64,000 nucleotides of DNA from positions 62,001-126,000 of the forward strand of contig JAKTTT010000030.1 in NCBI GenBank assembly GCA_030581615.1, read 5' to 3'. Made by a program: the position numbers and the translations under genes. Under the pieces are notes generated by a model. It ran no database searches. It saw nothing but the letters and a program-made list of their open reading frames with translations, and was not told the origin of the DNA. This document shows, piece by piece, positions 1-10,023 of the stretch; the stretch's first letter is position 1, and every line of letters starts with the position of its first letter. The DNA comes from Alloascoidea africana (lineage: Eukaryota > Ascomycota > Alloascoideomycetes > Alloascoideales > Alloascoideaceae).

Positions 1-43
1 TCTGTACCTGGAACTTGAATATCTGAATTATGCAAACCAGATC

Positions 44-50
44 TATATAA
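44..50 (+). promoter_or_regulatory. TATA box of the FAD monooxygenase gene
   Basis: A TATATAA motif lies about 90 bp before the ATG at 138, followed by a long pyrimidine tract just upstream of the start. Position and sequence fit a yeast core promoter. This is a motif match only. Confidence 0.45.
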
Positions 51-137
51 TCTCGTCCTTCTGCCCTCTCTCTTTTTTTTTGCCCCCCTTTCCTCTTATC
101 TCTTTTTCTATTGACATTACTTCCCTACTATACAACC

Positions 138-2099
138 ATGACTTTCAATCTCCATCCTCCAGTTCAATTCGCTCCCCATCCTGAGAACATAAAACCTGCT
201 CAGGTTTATGGCCAGTACGAGGCCGATTCCGAAAACCTTACAAAGAACACGCTCTCAGACCTCGTAGCCGACTGGATTTCTGCATTTAACTCTGCTTTGG
301 AAACTTTTTACACAGATCCATCTAAAAATGCACCAAGCATTGGAAAGTTCCTGACTGAGAAGAGCGCTTGGAAGGACCATCTTGGTTTCGAATGGGACTT
401 GCACAGTTTCCATGGCCCTGAAAAGATCATCGACGCTTTGACCAAGTTCTCTTCTTCTAAACTGGGTTCTTTCGAGGTTGACGAGTGGGCCGAGCCTAAG
501 AATTACCCTAAGGGTATCCAAAAAGTCACTGTTCATCCTGCCACTGCTGATACAGCTCCAATCGAGTGGGTCCATGTCTTTGGAAAATTCAAGACTAGTG
601 TTGGCTGGGGTCGCTCCATTATTCGACTTGTATCTGTGAAGGACACAACAACTGGCGTTCCTAGCGGACTCAAGGTGTTGAGTATTTACACAGTTTTGGA
701 GGACATTGACCAAGGACCAGATGCCAAGAAGTATATTGAAAAAGCTGGTCCCAACAGGCCTCTCGGTGTCAACCACGGAAACAACGTTGGCAGACAATCT
801 TGGCTTGAAAGGAGAACAGAAGAGACCCAGACCATTGGCTTGGGCGAAAACCAGCCAACAGTTCTTATCATTGGCGCAGGACAGGCCGGTCTCACTGTTG
901 CTGCCCGTCTCAGAACTCTTGGTATCAGTTCCTTGATTGTCGAAAAGAACAAGAAGGTTGGTGACAACTGGAGAAACCGTTACAAGTTCTTGGTTCTTCA
1001 CGACCCTGTCTGGTATGATCACCTCCCTTACATCAAGTTCCCTCCTTCATGGCCAATTTTCACACCCAAGGACAAGTTGGGTGACTGGTTCGAATCTTAT
1101 GCCAAATCAATGGAGTTGAATGTATGGAATGAGACCACTGTTGGAAAGTCAAAGTATGATGAAAAGACAAAGACTTGGTCTGTTGAGGTCTTGGACCTGA
1201 ATGACAAGAGCAACGTTCGCGTCGTCAAGCCTCGTCATGTTGTGTTTGCCACTGGTGCCTCTGGTGAGCCCAACTTGCCCACTTTTAAAGATCAGGAGAA
1301 GTTCAAGGGCCAGATAGTCCACTCCAGCCGTCACACAACTGGTGCAAACTGGAAGGGCAAGAAGGCCCTTGTCATCGGTGCTGGTAACTCTGCTCACGAC
1401 ATTGCACAAGATTTCCACGAGCAAGGTGCTGAGGTTACTATGATCCAGAGATCCAGTATTACCGTCATCAGCGCAGATTATGGTGTCCCCGTTTTAAACA
1501 AGGGTCTTTTCGAGGAAGGAGGTCCAGAAACAGATGTTGCAGACTTGGTAATGTGGTCGCTACCACTATACCTTTCAAACCTTGTCCAGCAGCAGAAGAC
1601 CAGGCTGATTTCTCACATTGATCGTGAAATTCTAACGGGTCTCACCAAGGTTGGATTTAAATTGGACTTTGGTTTTGGCGGTAGTGGTATCTCAGGCAAG
1701 GCCATGCGCAAGGGTGGTGGTTACTACTTTGATGTCGGTGCTTCCAAGCTTTTGGTCGAAGGAAAGATCAAGATCAAGAGCGGCCAAGGAATTTCCTATT
1801 TCACGGAGAATGGTGCTGTTCTGGATGACGGCACAACATATGATAACATTGATATCATTGTCCTTGCTACCGGTTACAAGAGCATTAGAGATACCGCTGT
1901 GAAAGTGTTGGGAGACGATATTGGAAGCAAAATCAAGACCGTTTGGGGCTATGATGATGAAGGTGAAATGCAAGGAATCTGGAGACCATCTGGACATGAA
2001 CATCTCTGGATTATGGGTGGAAACTTGGCTATGGCAAGACATTTCTCAAAGAGAATTGCTTTGCAAATAGTGGCCTCTGAACTTGGTTACACTGTTTAA
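138..2099 (+). CDS. FAD-dependent monooxygenase (YUCCA/FMO-like) with N-terminal NTF2-like region
   Basis: Predicted flavoprotein of 653 aa. The first ~230 residues look like an NTF2/SnoaL-type region, as in the family of fungal flavin monooxygenases of about 600 aa. A Rossmann FAD site GAGQAG follows at about residues 246-251, an FMO-type signature (FKGQIVHSSRH) near 389-400, and a second NADPH-binding GAGNSA at about 414-419. The C-terminal ATGY motif (VLATGYKS) is typical of FMOs. An open frame extends nine codons upstream to a TTG, but the first ATG is at 138, downstream of a TATA box. The gene has no intron. The family oxygenates small substrates with NADPH and O2; some members make indole-3-acetate from indole-3-pyruvate, but the substrate here cannot be read from sequence. 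Saccharomyces cerevisiae has no close counterpart that I know of. Confidence 0.85.
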   Translation: MTFNLHPPVQFAPHPENIKPAQVYGQYEADSENLTKNTLSDLVADWISAFNSALETFYTDPSKNAPSIGKFLTEKSAWKDHLGFEWDLHSFHGPEKIIDALTKFSSSKLGSFEVDEWAEPKNYPKGIQKVTVHPATADTAPIEWVHVFGKFKTSVGWGRSIIRLVSVKDTTTGVPSGLKVLSIYTVLEDIDQGPDAKKYIEKAGPNRPLGVNHGNNVGRQSWLERRTEETQTIGLGENQPTVLIIGAGQAGLTVAARLRTLGISSLIVEKNKKVGDNWRNRYKFLVLHDPVWYDHLPYIKFPPSWPIFTPKDKLGDWFESYAKSMELNVWNETTVGKSKYDEKTKTWSVEVLDLNDKSNVRVVKPRHVVFATGASGEPNLPTFKDQEKFKGQIVHSSRHTTGANWKGKKALVIGAGNSAHDIAQDFHEQGAEVTMIQRSSITVISADYGVPVLNKGLFEEGGPETDVADLVMWSLPLYLSNLVQQQKTRLISHIDREILTGLTKVGFKLDFGFGGSGISGKAMRKGGGYYFDVGASKLLVEGKIKIKSGQGISYFTENGAVLDDGTTYDNIDIIVLATGYKSIRDTAVKVLGDDIGSKIKTVWGYDDEGEMQGIWRPSGHEHLWIMGGNLAMARHFSKRIALQIVASELGYTV

Positions 2100-2250
2100 G
2101 CTAGTCAATTTGTTTTTAAATTTTATGTATTAGATGGATTATAGAACAAAAAAAATTGTTTATTTGACAAGAATAATTCACTCAAAATTTCATATAAACA
2201 GTATGGGCCGTCCCGGAGCTATTCGTTTTCATTAAGTAACTTAAATTTCT

Positions 2251-2302
2251 TTCTCTTTCTCTTTTTCTTTTTCTTTTTCTTTTTCTTTTTCTTCTTTTTT
2301 AT
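2251..2302 (+). repeat. Pyrimidine microsatellite (CTTTTT)n
   Basis: About 50 bp of pyrimidines built mainly of CTTTTT units sits in the short convergent spacer between the monooxygenase and the ODC1-like gene. It probably belongs to their 3' ends and has no coding content. Confidence 0.8.
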
Positions 2303-2350
2303 TTCTATATTCTATATTATACTGTAACAGCAAATAGATCCTGGTGGTTA

Positions 2351-3610
2351 CTACTGTATAGACCGGAAAAAGTCCATGCAAGTGGTGAACACAACCAAAA
2401 GAATACCGCCTCCTGGTCCTAATCTGAGGACTTTAGGCAAGAATCCTTTGTAAAGAGCACTAAAACCTTCTTCTTTGAAAACTGTCAAAACTCCTGGAAC
2501 TGTCCAGTTGTACTTGGGCACAACACCAGCCACTTTCGGTGAACTTTGAATACGAGACTTGACAACGTCAAATGGAGTGTTGAGCATTGTACCAACGGTT
2601 CCTCCAATACCGCCACTAATGAGGTCATTCATGGTCTTTTGAGACGAGGTCTCAGCCTTTGGCAACAACTCTCTAACTTTGAAAATGACTCCAAAGTAAC
2701 CTGCGTTCCAAGTAATATGACGCCATAGAGTAGCCTCCAACCCTTTATACATTGCCAAAACACCTTCGTTTTGGACTGTCTTTCGGACAACATCGATCAT
2801 ACCGTTGTACTTGCCAACCGAAGACTTGTCCTGCAGACGGATCTTTACGAGCTCGAAGGGAACAACCACGAAGGATTCTGTGGCTCCTGCAGTCGCACCA
2901 GTAAGAATTGATAAAGGCTGGTTCATGGTGGTGACACCAAAGGCATTCCTATAAACCTTCCCCCACTCATCATTTGCTGCAAATTTTGTAGCACTAGATT
3001 GGCCCCACACCGCCCGTTTTGATTAGCTTTTATATCCAGAGACAAAAGCGAACGTACGACAAAGGATCATGGATTGTAAAATCCACAAATTGGCAGATTA
3101 GGTACATACCGTTTGGGTGCTTCCATCAAAATAGGAGCAGTGATTCCTCGGTACAAAGCTTTTACTCTGTTGGCACAATCATCGGTTAGAACAAAAACTT
3201 TACACATATATAACTTGTATCCAGCAAATATAGCTCAAAACATACCCTTCATGTTTGACAATTTTTGATAAGCAGTCAAACATGCCAGTATAGGCTTCAC
3301 TGCCAGCAGTTCCCTTGCCAACCTGGAGCTGTACTCGAGTCTTGACGACATCAAGTGGGTACATGACCAGAATCTTTACCGCTCAACATCTAATGTTAGT
3401 CTTGTTTTATTTTGTTGATTTCAATCTTTCTTTCCCATATGCAAAACAACATACCTCTGAAACACCTGCAATGGCACCAGACAGAAACTGATAAATAAAT
3501 GGCAATGCTACAAATTTCAAAAACCAGTTTTGGGCATTGTTAGCACCAAGAAACCGTTTTCGGGTGGGGGCAATACGCATTCACTGACGTTTATCTGAGG
3601 CGGAAGACAT
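2351..3610 (-). CDS. ODC1: Mitochondrial 2-oxodicarboxylate carrier, five exons
   Basis: Inner-membrane carrier that exchanges 2-oxoadipate and 2-oxoglutarate between mitochondrion and cytosol, supporting lysine synthesis and degradation. I assembled five exons on the minus strand: 3589-3610, 3455-3507, 3246-3373, 3110-3166 and 2351-2993, giving 300 aa (S. cerevisiae Odc1 has 310). The joins restore the family sequence: LPFIYQF..GAIAGVSE, then ILVMYPLDVVKTR (first carrier signature), EAPKR/ATKF, PFELVKIRLQD (second) and TPFDVVKSRIQ (third). Donors are GTCAGT for intron 1 and GTATGT for the other three. ACTAAC- or GCTAAC-like branch sites are visible in three introns. In intron 4 the first AG would bring in a stop, so the CTAG ending at 2994 is used. 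Exon 1 codes only MSSASDK plus one base. ODC1 versus ODC2 cannot be separated. Confidence 0.92.
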
Positions 3611-3872
3611 TGTGAAGGTGGATTTGATTTAGTGGGTTGAAATGCTGGCCGTAGTGGGGAAAAGAAAAAGAATCAAGAGTCTAGGGAGTTTTATTTTTTA
3701 TTGTCTGACTCTTCTGCTTCACCGCTAAATGGCGGTAATCTTCTCCGACATGCATCTTCCAGCTGAAGTCCGGGTAAGTCTACACGCACGAATCTGTGCG
3801 CGGGATTCTATTATAATACCCGTTTCCGGACGGGGCAAAGCGGCGTGTGCCAGCGGAAAAAGCGACCGCCTC

Positions 3873-3919
3873 GAGCCCGGCCGAGCAGAGGAAAGAAGAA
3901 CAGAGCCCGGCCGAGCAGA
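3873..3919 (+). repeat. Direct repeat of a 17-mer inside the GC island
   Basis: GAGCCCGGCCGAGCAGA occurs at 3873-3889 and again exactly at 3903-3919, a 30-bp period. It lies about 260-310 bp upstream of the ODC1 start. Confidence 0.9.
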
Positions 3920-4093
3920 ACAGAGCAGAGCGGGAAAGACGAGCATCGCTCGGTTAGAGACCTGCGGAGAAGAGAACCTCGGGGCCTCAAGGCAGAGCGA
4001 AGCGCTGCGTGGGAAAGCCCGCCAAACTCTGAACTCGCGCGGGCTGTCTTCGCGATCCCTTCTTCCGTATATCGCGCGGATAAGCCAGACCTT

Positions 4094-4114
4094 TCTGCCT
4101 TCTGCCTTCTGCCT
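4094..4114 (+). repeat. Tandem TCTGCCT x3
   Basis: Three perfect copies of the 7-mer TCTGCCT are followed by related TTCTCC units. The tract is a pyrimidine-rich strand bias at the right edge of the GC-rich island. Confidence 0.85.
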
Positions 4115-4459
4115 TCTCCTTTCTCCTGCTTCTCGTTCTCTGTTCAACTCGGCCCTTGGCGTTATCGACTGCACAGGGACTTTCGTTATAGCGCGCGGCA
4201 AAACACGGGTTCTTTCTACGATTGCTATGAAATTGAAAGGTCAAATCAAGCTCATGCCAACAGAATATGCAATAAAACATTTATCTGAGCGACTGCAGGA
4301 CACTTACAATATCCTGTGAGGCTCCACTATTCAGTCTGTTCGAATACTTATCTCTATATATCCTCCCCCATTTGCCGCCGTTGACTAAAAAAAAAAATCT
4401 TTCATAACACTCGCCAATCAATTTCCACCGAACAGAATAACCGTAATAGTGCCAATACA

Positions 4460-5527
4460 CTATTGCAAGAGTTGATCTCGAAAGTGTTTCTGCTGATTGA
4501 TATATTTGGCCTCGCGCTTTCGGTCAACATTTTGCTGCTGAACAGCCTCTTTCCAAGCCAACTTTTGGATCTTTTGCTGCTTTGCGTCGATAGGCTTGAT
4601 CATGTGTCGTCCTTCAGAAGCCGCAACTGTCATTTGTCCCTCTCTTAGAGGATCATCTGGCTTGATCGATTGCTTGTAGTACTTGGCCATAGTCCTATGA
4701 CCCAGCTTATACCCTGTTGGTAAAGTTAATTCTAAACCGGTTTCATCAATCGAGGCTACCGGTGCATCAACCTCTTCATCATCACTGATCGAATCTTCTG
4801 TTATGCTTCCTTCCTCTTCATCTTCCCATTCATCCTCTGAATCAGCATCTTCATTGCTGTCACTAATATTCTCTGCCTCTCTTTCTGACTTTGTCTCAGT
4901 GGCATAACTTGAAGAGAAATCGTAGAAATCGGAAAGTTCCATCTTTTCTTCATTTGTCTCATAGGGTATTCGGCAATGTCTTTTTGAAGTCATATGATTT
5001 CTTACTGCCTCCAAGTTCTTGCCTTCAAAGTTACACGACAGGCACATGTTGCCAATTGATACCTTCTCGCCGAGATACTCAATAAGACCTCGAGGATCAA
5101 CTAAGTACTTTTGTTCCGGTATATACAACCCATGGCTTTTATACATGTGCTCGACAACCTTTAAAAGGCTTTGGAAGTTTTTGGCACAAAATATACAGGA
5201 TGTTAGGGCCAGCTTTTTGTTATCCCGCAACTTTTGCTTCAGCTTTTGCTGTATCTGCTCCTCTTCCGTAAGCTGTGTAACATCCTCCTTCTGAACTTTT
5301 CCCTTGGTTAAACGTTTTGCCTTTTTACTATTGTCCTTTTCATTCCCCTTTTTGACATTATCAGAAGATAGAGCTTGCACCTTGCTATCAAAAACAGCTT
5401 GGCTAATTGCTGGTAAATTAGCCACTCTTCGTTTAAGATTATACCGATGCCATTCCGTCCTCATATGATTTCTCTGAGCCTCAGCATCACCAAATGTGAG
5501 CATACAGGTATTACATGTAAACACCAT
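4460..5527 (-). CDS. REI1: Cytoplasmic pre-60S ribosome maturation factor (Rei1/Reh1 type)
   Basis: Zinc-finger protein of 355 aa that acts late in cytoplasmic maturation of the large ribosomal subunit, recycling Arx1/Alb1 and probing the exit tunnel. It opens with a C2H2 finger (C5, C8, H21, H27: FTCNTCMLTF..RNHMRTEWHRYNLKRR, the hallmark of the family). Two more fingers follow (C111, C114, H127, H132 and C162, C165, H178, H184), with an acidic stretch around 220-250. The length is close to S. cerevisiae Rei1 (393 aa). There is no intron, and the ATG is at 5527. The paralogue Reh1 cannot be excluded by reading alone. Confidence 0.92.
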   Translation of the reverse strand: MVFTCNTCMLTFGDAEAQRNHMRTEWHRYNLKRRVANLPAISQAVFDSKVQALSSDNVKKGNEKDNSKKAKRLTKGKVQKEDVTQLTEEEQIQQKLKQKLRDNKKLALTSCIFCAKNFQSLLKVVEHMYKSHGLYIPEQKYLVDPRGLIEYLGEKVSIGNMCLSCNFEGKNLEAVRNHMTSKRHCRIPYETNEEKMELSDFYDFSSSYATETKSEREAENISDSNEDADSEDEWEDEEEGSITEDSISDDEEVDAPVASIDETGLELTLPTGYKLGHRTMAKYYKQSIKPDDPLREGQMTVAASEGRHMIKPIDAKQQKIQKLAWKEAVQQQNVDRKREAKYINQQKHFRDQLLQ

Positions 5528-5987
5528 CGTAGAAATGCAATAAAAATAACTTGATGATAAATAGAATGCAGAGTGAAGAGAAGGTTACAATTTTTTTTTC
5601 TTTACTTCAAGCGATGATATCATGTGACTAATTAGTAATCATGAAAAGGCAGGGTAACATAAATCTCTACTCATACTGACTAACAGCAAGTATGATGAGA
5701 GAGAACTATATAAACATTCTTTTACAATTGTCGAGTTAAATCAAAAAATTCGGAGGTAGCGAAGTTAATAGTTTATACAAAACCTTCTATATGAAAGTTT
5801 AGTGAGGGATACTGCTTGAAGCGTTTATAGTAGAAGATGTATAGGCCTTTAGTTTGGCTTACCCTCCCACGTTTTTCACAATGAACGCGCCTGAAAAATT
5901 ACTGGTAGAGTCCCTTTGGTACTTTCGTACTGGCAAATTGGTAGGAACGCCAGCATCACATAAACTCGCCATAATACTGTCCACGCC
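5528..5987. other. Divergent intergenic region REI1 / LAS21
   Basis: 460 bp between two gene starts facing away from each other; it must hold both promoters. The DNA is AT-rich. No long open frame or recognisable RNA is present. Confidence 0.6.
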
Positions 5988-8634
5988 ATGGCAGCGGCCC
6001 ACACTTTACGATGGTTATCCGTTTCTGTAATCCTGATATTACAGCTCTGTGGGCTTTTGTTTTTTGCAAAAGGGTTCTTCCCCAGGAAAACCGTGCTAGC
6101 TGGCTTTGGGGAATTTTATCCATTAGGCCATGACGGTAGTGGTGAATATGTAGGCCCGGAGCCAAAGTTCAACAAGCTGATACTCATGGTGGTTGATGCC
6201 ATGAGAAGCGATTTCATGTTTTCAAGTGAATCTTCGATGCATTTTGTTCACAAGTAAGTGTGAGTGCGTCTCTATAGATTTTCTACCGCAACGCGTTGGT
6301 TGAACATGTGTCAAGTGTCTCTGACCATACTGATATAGGCTCTTACAAAACGGTGAAGCTTTTGGTTTCACAACCCATTCTACTCCGCCTACGGTAACTT
6401 TACCCCGGTTAAAAGGTATAACCACGGGGACAACTCCAAGTTTTCTTGATGCAATACTGAATATTGCAGAATCAGAAGAGCAGTCTTCGATTGCAACTCA
6501 GGATTCATGGGTTGCACAGCTGAAGCGGAAGGACAAGGCTCTGCACATGTTTGGAGATGATACTTGGCTAAAACTGTTTCCTGGCTTTTTTGATTCGGTT
6601 GATGGAACCTCAAGCTTTTTCGTTTCGGATTTTACAGAGGTGGATAACAATGTGACAAGGCATCTCGATCATGAATTGGAAAATCAGGATTGGGATGTTT
6701 TGATCTTGCATTACTTGGGTCTCGATCACATTGGGCATAAAGGAGGACCAGGAAGTGTTTTCATGCCACAGAAGCAACAAGAAATGGACCAGATAGTGGA
6801 GAAGCTGTATACTTCGTTAGCTGATTCTGACGACCGAACTCTTCTAGTTGTTCTTGGAGACCATGGAATGAATGAAGTTGGAAACCATGGCGGTTCCTCA
6901 CCTGGAGAAACATCACCGGCTTTACTGTTTGCATCTCCACTTTTGTCAAACCTAAAGGTTGATGACTCCAAACGAATTTCCCCATTGCCCGTTGCGGAAG
7001 ATTTCAACTATTACCGAAGAATTGATCAAATTGACTTGGTTCCTAGCCTGGCGTCATTGTTTAATTTCCCCATCCCCAGAAACAGTCTTGGCGTAATGAT
7101 TCAGGAATTTTTGGCGATGTGGAACCCTGAGGAGAGAAAAAACTTACTATGGCAAAACGCTCACCAATTGAAATCAATCGTTGAGGCAGACTTGGGGAGA
7201 AAAGTTTCCGAGTCATTTTGCTCAAGTTCTTTTCCGCTCGACTGTTTATGGGGTTCTGCTGAGAGGAATGATACAGAAGCAGCGATCTATGATTTCCTCT
7301 ACAAAGCTCAAGCAGACATGTCGCAGGCTGCTAGCAACTATGGGTATACGGAAATGCATTTTGGAATTGGACTGGTGGGCATCGCATTGTTGTTTACTTT
7401 AATACTGCTGCTATTTAACTTTGACATTGTCGCAAGTGGCTTCTTACTTGTTCCTATCATTTTATACTCAATCACACTTACCGGAAGCAGTCTGGTTGAA
7501 GAAGAGCATCAAATTTGGTTTTGGTATGCCACAATTATTCTCACAGTGAGCTATTTTGCAGCTGTCCGGTCCAAGGTTAAAAACGCTTGGAAAATTCTAC
7601 TTGTTCTGGTAATGATTCGCATCATTCGAGGCTGGAATACAACTGGCCAAAAATACAACTTTGGGATAAGTATAGGAACCCAACTCATCGAGAACCCTGG
7701 TCTTCTTTGGATACTCATAACAGCGGTTTTGATTCATTTTGGATTCCAGATTACTTCTGGTTTTGGAGAAGTAGGCTCTTATATTTCCTTCTTAATATCC
7801 TTCCTACTGCCGTTCCTACTTCTCGTTTTCAAAAGTCTTTATGCTCTTGCCTCGGGTGAGAAACTTCCCTACTTGGTTAACTTTCTTATCGAGTCACTTT
7901 TCCCCTTGGATGGGCCCATCGACAAGATGCTGATCGTCCAAGGACAGCTAGTTTTTCAAACGACATGTCTAGCTCTTGGATTCAGAATCCTGCTCAAATA
8001 TGTTCTTCCTCCTCCTTCCAGGGAAGCGCTGTTTGCCAACATCTTCAACATATTTGCGATGATTTTGATTTGTCAGACACGTTTGGAGAATATTCCTCTA
8101 TTTGGGGTCTATGAGCTGATAAAAAGGTGTTTAAAATCTACATTGTCAGAACTTGCTCAGAAACCTTTATCTTCGACTCATCAAAAACGGCTAACGCTTT
8201 TGATAACTGCTATTTGTTTGATAATGCAGCACGTGTCGTTCTTTTTCAGCGGAAATACAAATAGTCTAGCGACTGTGGATTTATCAAGCGCCTATAATGG
8301 TGTTGAAGAGTACAACATTATAACGGTTGGAGTTCTCACGTTCATAAGCAACTGGGCTGGGCCTATATACTGGGTCTTCACCAATTTGGAGCTGTTGCTG
8401 TTGCTGTCATCAGAAACAAAGGATAAGATAAGACATTTTTTTGTGTGGAAAGTGATGGCAAGCTTAACTCTATTGACAAGCTCCAGCATAGCGATGATTC
8501 TTTCTTGCTACATTCTACGCCACCACCTATTTGTTTGGAGCGTCTTTTCACCGAAACTGTTGTACTTTGGAGCATGGACAGGACATCACTTGCTAGTCGA
8601 GGTTATTCTTAGTGGACTGTTGTTGTTATTGTAG
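5988..8634 (+). CDS. LAS21: GPI ethanolamine-phosphate transferase 2 (Las21/Gpi7)
   Basis: ER membrane enzyme that adds ethanolamine phosphate to the second mannose of the GPI anchor. There are two exons, 5988-6253 and 6339-8634 (donor GTAAGT; acceptor ATAG at 6338), giving 853 aa (S. cerevisiae 830). Splicing joins ..SSMHFVHK to LLQNGEAFGF within one codon. Residues 10-30 form a signal anchor. An alkaline-phosphatase-type catalytic domain follows: D70 in VVDAMRSDF, the Thr-bearing TPPTVTLPRLKG near 104-115, GLDHIGHKGG and GDHGMNE for metal binding. The C-terminal half consists of many hydrophobic membrane segments. Without the splice the first frame stops at once after the donor, so the intron is required. 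Confidence 0.95.
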
Positions 8635-8797
8635 TTTTGTATAGTTGGCATGATCTCGTTTTGATGACGAGACCCCCTGAGAAAAATAAAGTAAAACGAA
8701 GAGTAAACCCTGATCACTCCCCACCAGAGATCTGTGTTCTGTGAACAACAAAGCAAACTCTAGTTCTTTTATTCTTCTTTCCTCTTCAGTTTCTAAA

Positions 8798-9604
8798 ATG
8801 TATGCAATGGAACTTCCAAAGTACTCACTTGGTTCGGATCCGACTGAATTTTTCCGTAATTATGAGCTGTACTTCAATTATCATTATGGTTCGAACGGGA
8901 ATGATCACAGGGTCATGAGGGCCATGTGCAACACACTCTCCATTTCCTTACCCCAAGAACTATTCCAACAGATCGTCGAACTGCCCAGTTATAATGCCGG
9001 AGAGTGGACACGATTAAAAGATGAGATTTTGGGAAACTTGAGACCCTTTTGCCCCCAGGAACCCAATCTGAACTTCCTTGACCTGTTTGCTACGCTGAAC
9101 CCACAAACAAAACTGGAGTGGCTGGAACTTATTGAGCGAATCCCTGGCTCCTATTCTGAACTACTCGATCAAGGATACATCACTTGGTATGGGATCTACT
9201 GCTACTTTGACAAGTTCCCGAGTGAGCTTATGAAGCTGGTCGATATATACCACCCCTTTGTGGCGCAGTATCTGCGGAATCCATTGAACAAAGATCTTAT
9301 GGAGTGGTTTTCACCACCGCAGCAATACCTGAACGTCATAGAGACCATCCGACAGTACTTAGCAGGCGAAATGGATCTGGATCTGAGTTACTTTGATTTT
9401 GAAGATAATGCCATAACGAGCGCCTTTGATGAATGCAAATGTTGGAGTGGCAGCTCGTTGAGAAACCCTATCCCTTATAACCGCGCTGGAACTGTAATGA
9501 TGTCAGAAGAAATGCTGACGGATCATCCCAAAGGAATAGATAATTTTGGGAATAATGATGCCGCCATGATGGAGGACTTGATAGGAGGATTTGCCTCGTT
9601 ATAA
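8798..9604 (+). CDS. Orphan protein, faintly Gag-like
   Basis: Uninterrupted frame of 268 aa starting at the ATG at 8798 (the frame is open upstream to a GTG, but this is the first ATG). I recognise no enzyme motif. The N-terminal 100 residues (SDPTEFFRNYELYF..., then EWTRLKDEILGNLRPF) have the rhythm of capsid regions of LTR-retrotransposon Gag proteins. The C-terminus is acidic and Met/Asp/Asn-rich. No protease, reverse transcriptase, integrase or flanking repeat is seen, and it lies between LAS21 and ATG2 in a compact region. It could be a stand-alone Gag-derived host gene or an unrelated lineage-specific protein. The family link is inference from pattern only. Confidence 0.55.
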   Translation: MYAMELPKYSLGSDPTEFFRNYELYFNYHYGSNGNDHRVMRAMCNTLSISLPQELFQQIVELPSYNAGEWTRLKDEILGNLRPFCPQEPNLNFLDLFATLNPQTKLEWLELIERIPGSYSELLDQGYITWYGIYCYFDKFPSELMKLVDIYHPFVAQYLRNPLNKDLMEWFSPPQQYLNVIETIRQYLAGEMDLDLSYFDFEDNAITSAFDECKCWSGSSLRNPIPYNRAGTVMMSEEMLTDHPKGIDNFGNNDAAMMEDLIGGFASL

Positions 9605-10023
9605 CGCATTTTTTAGTATTTTTTCAATCATGTCTTTTTCCATGACTTTTTTGTCTGCTTTTCATAGTTACAATTCGTTGGTCATAGTCACGCAAAAGTT
9701 TAAAGCAATCAATACATCAATTGTAGGTTGATGTTTTATTATGAAAACACTCGTTTCAATTTCAATTGTAATGTCTGTGTCTGACAGGTTAAAAAGTTGA
9801 AGTGAACTGATCAACTTCAAATAATACACATGCTTAAACTATACCCTTATCTCATTGCCATTACCATGAAAATAATTACTAAAAAAAACCCAAACATTTC
9901 ATGCAAGCCCTGTGTTTAATGCTTAATTGTTCGAGACAAATTAAACCCGAGATATACCAATCCTGGATGATGTATTCCTATTCCTTAGTACTACACATCC
10001 ACCCTCGCTTTGGGCCCCAAAAA
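9605..10023. other. Convergent intergenic spacer
   Basis: 419 bp of AT-rich DNA between the 3' ends of the orphan gene and ATG2. I see no gene, RNA or repeat in it. Confidence 0.6.

Larger units (their letters stand above)
3611..4459. other. Promoter region of ODC1 with a GC-rich island
   Basis: No convincing gene. Overlapping open frames of 196, 158 and 147 codons run on both strands between about 3725 and 4319. They translate to low-complexity Arg/Ala/Glu text and come from GC-rich repetitive DNA (about 3770-4210), while the flanks are AT-rich. ODC1 starts at 3610 and REI1 ends at 4460 on the same strand, so this is the upstream region of ODC1. Confidence 0.6.

Noticed and set aside
3725-4319. 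Overlapping frames of 147-196 codons on both strands
   Set aside because: Low-complexity, mutually overlapping, and caused by GC-rich repetitive DNA.
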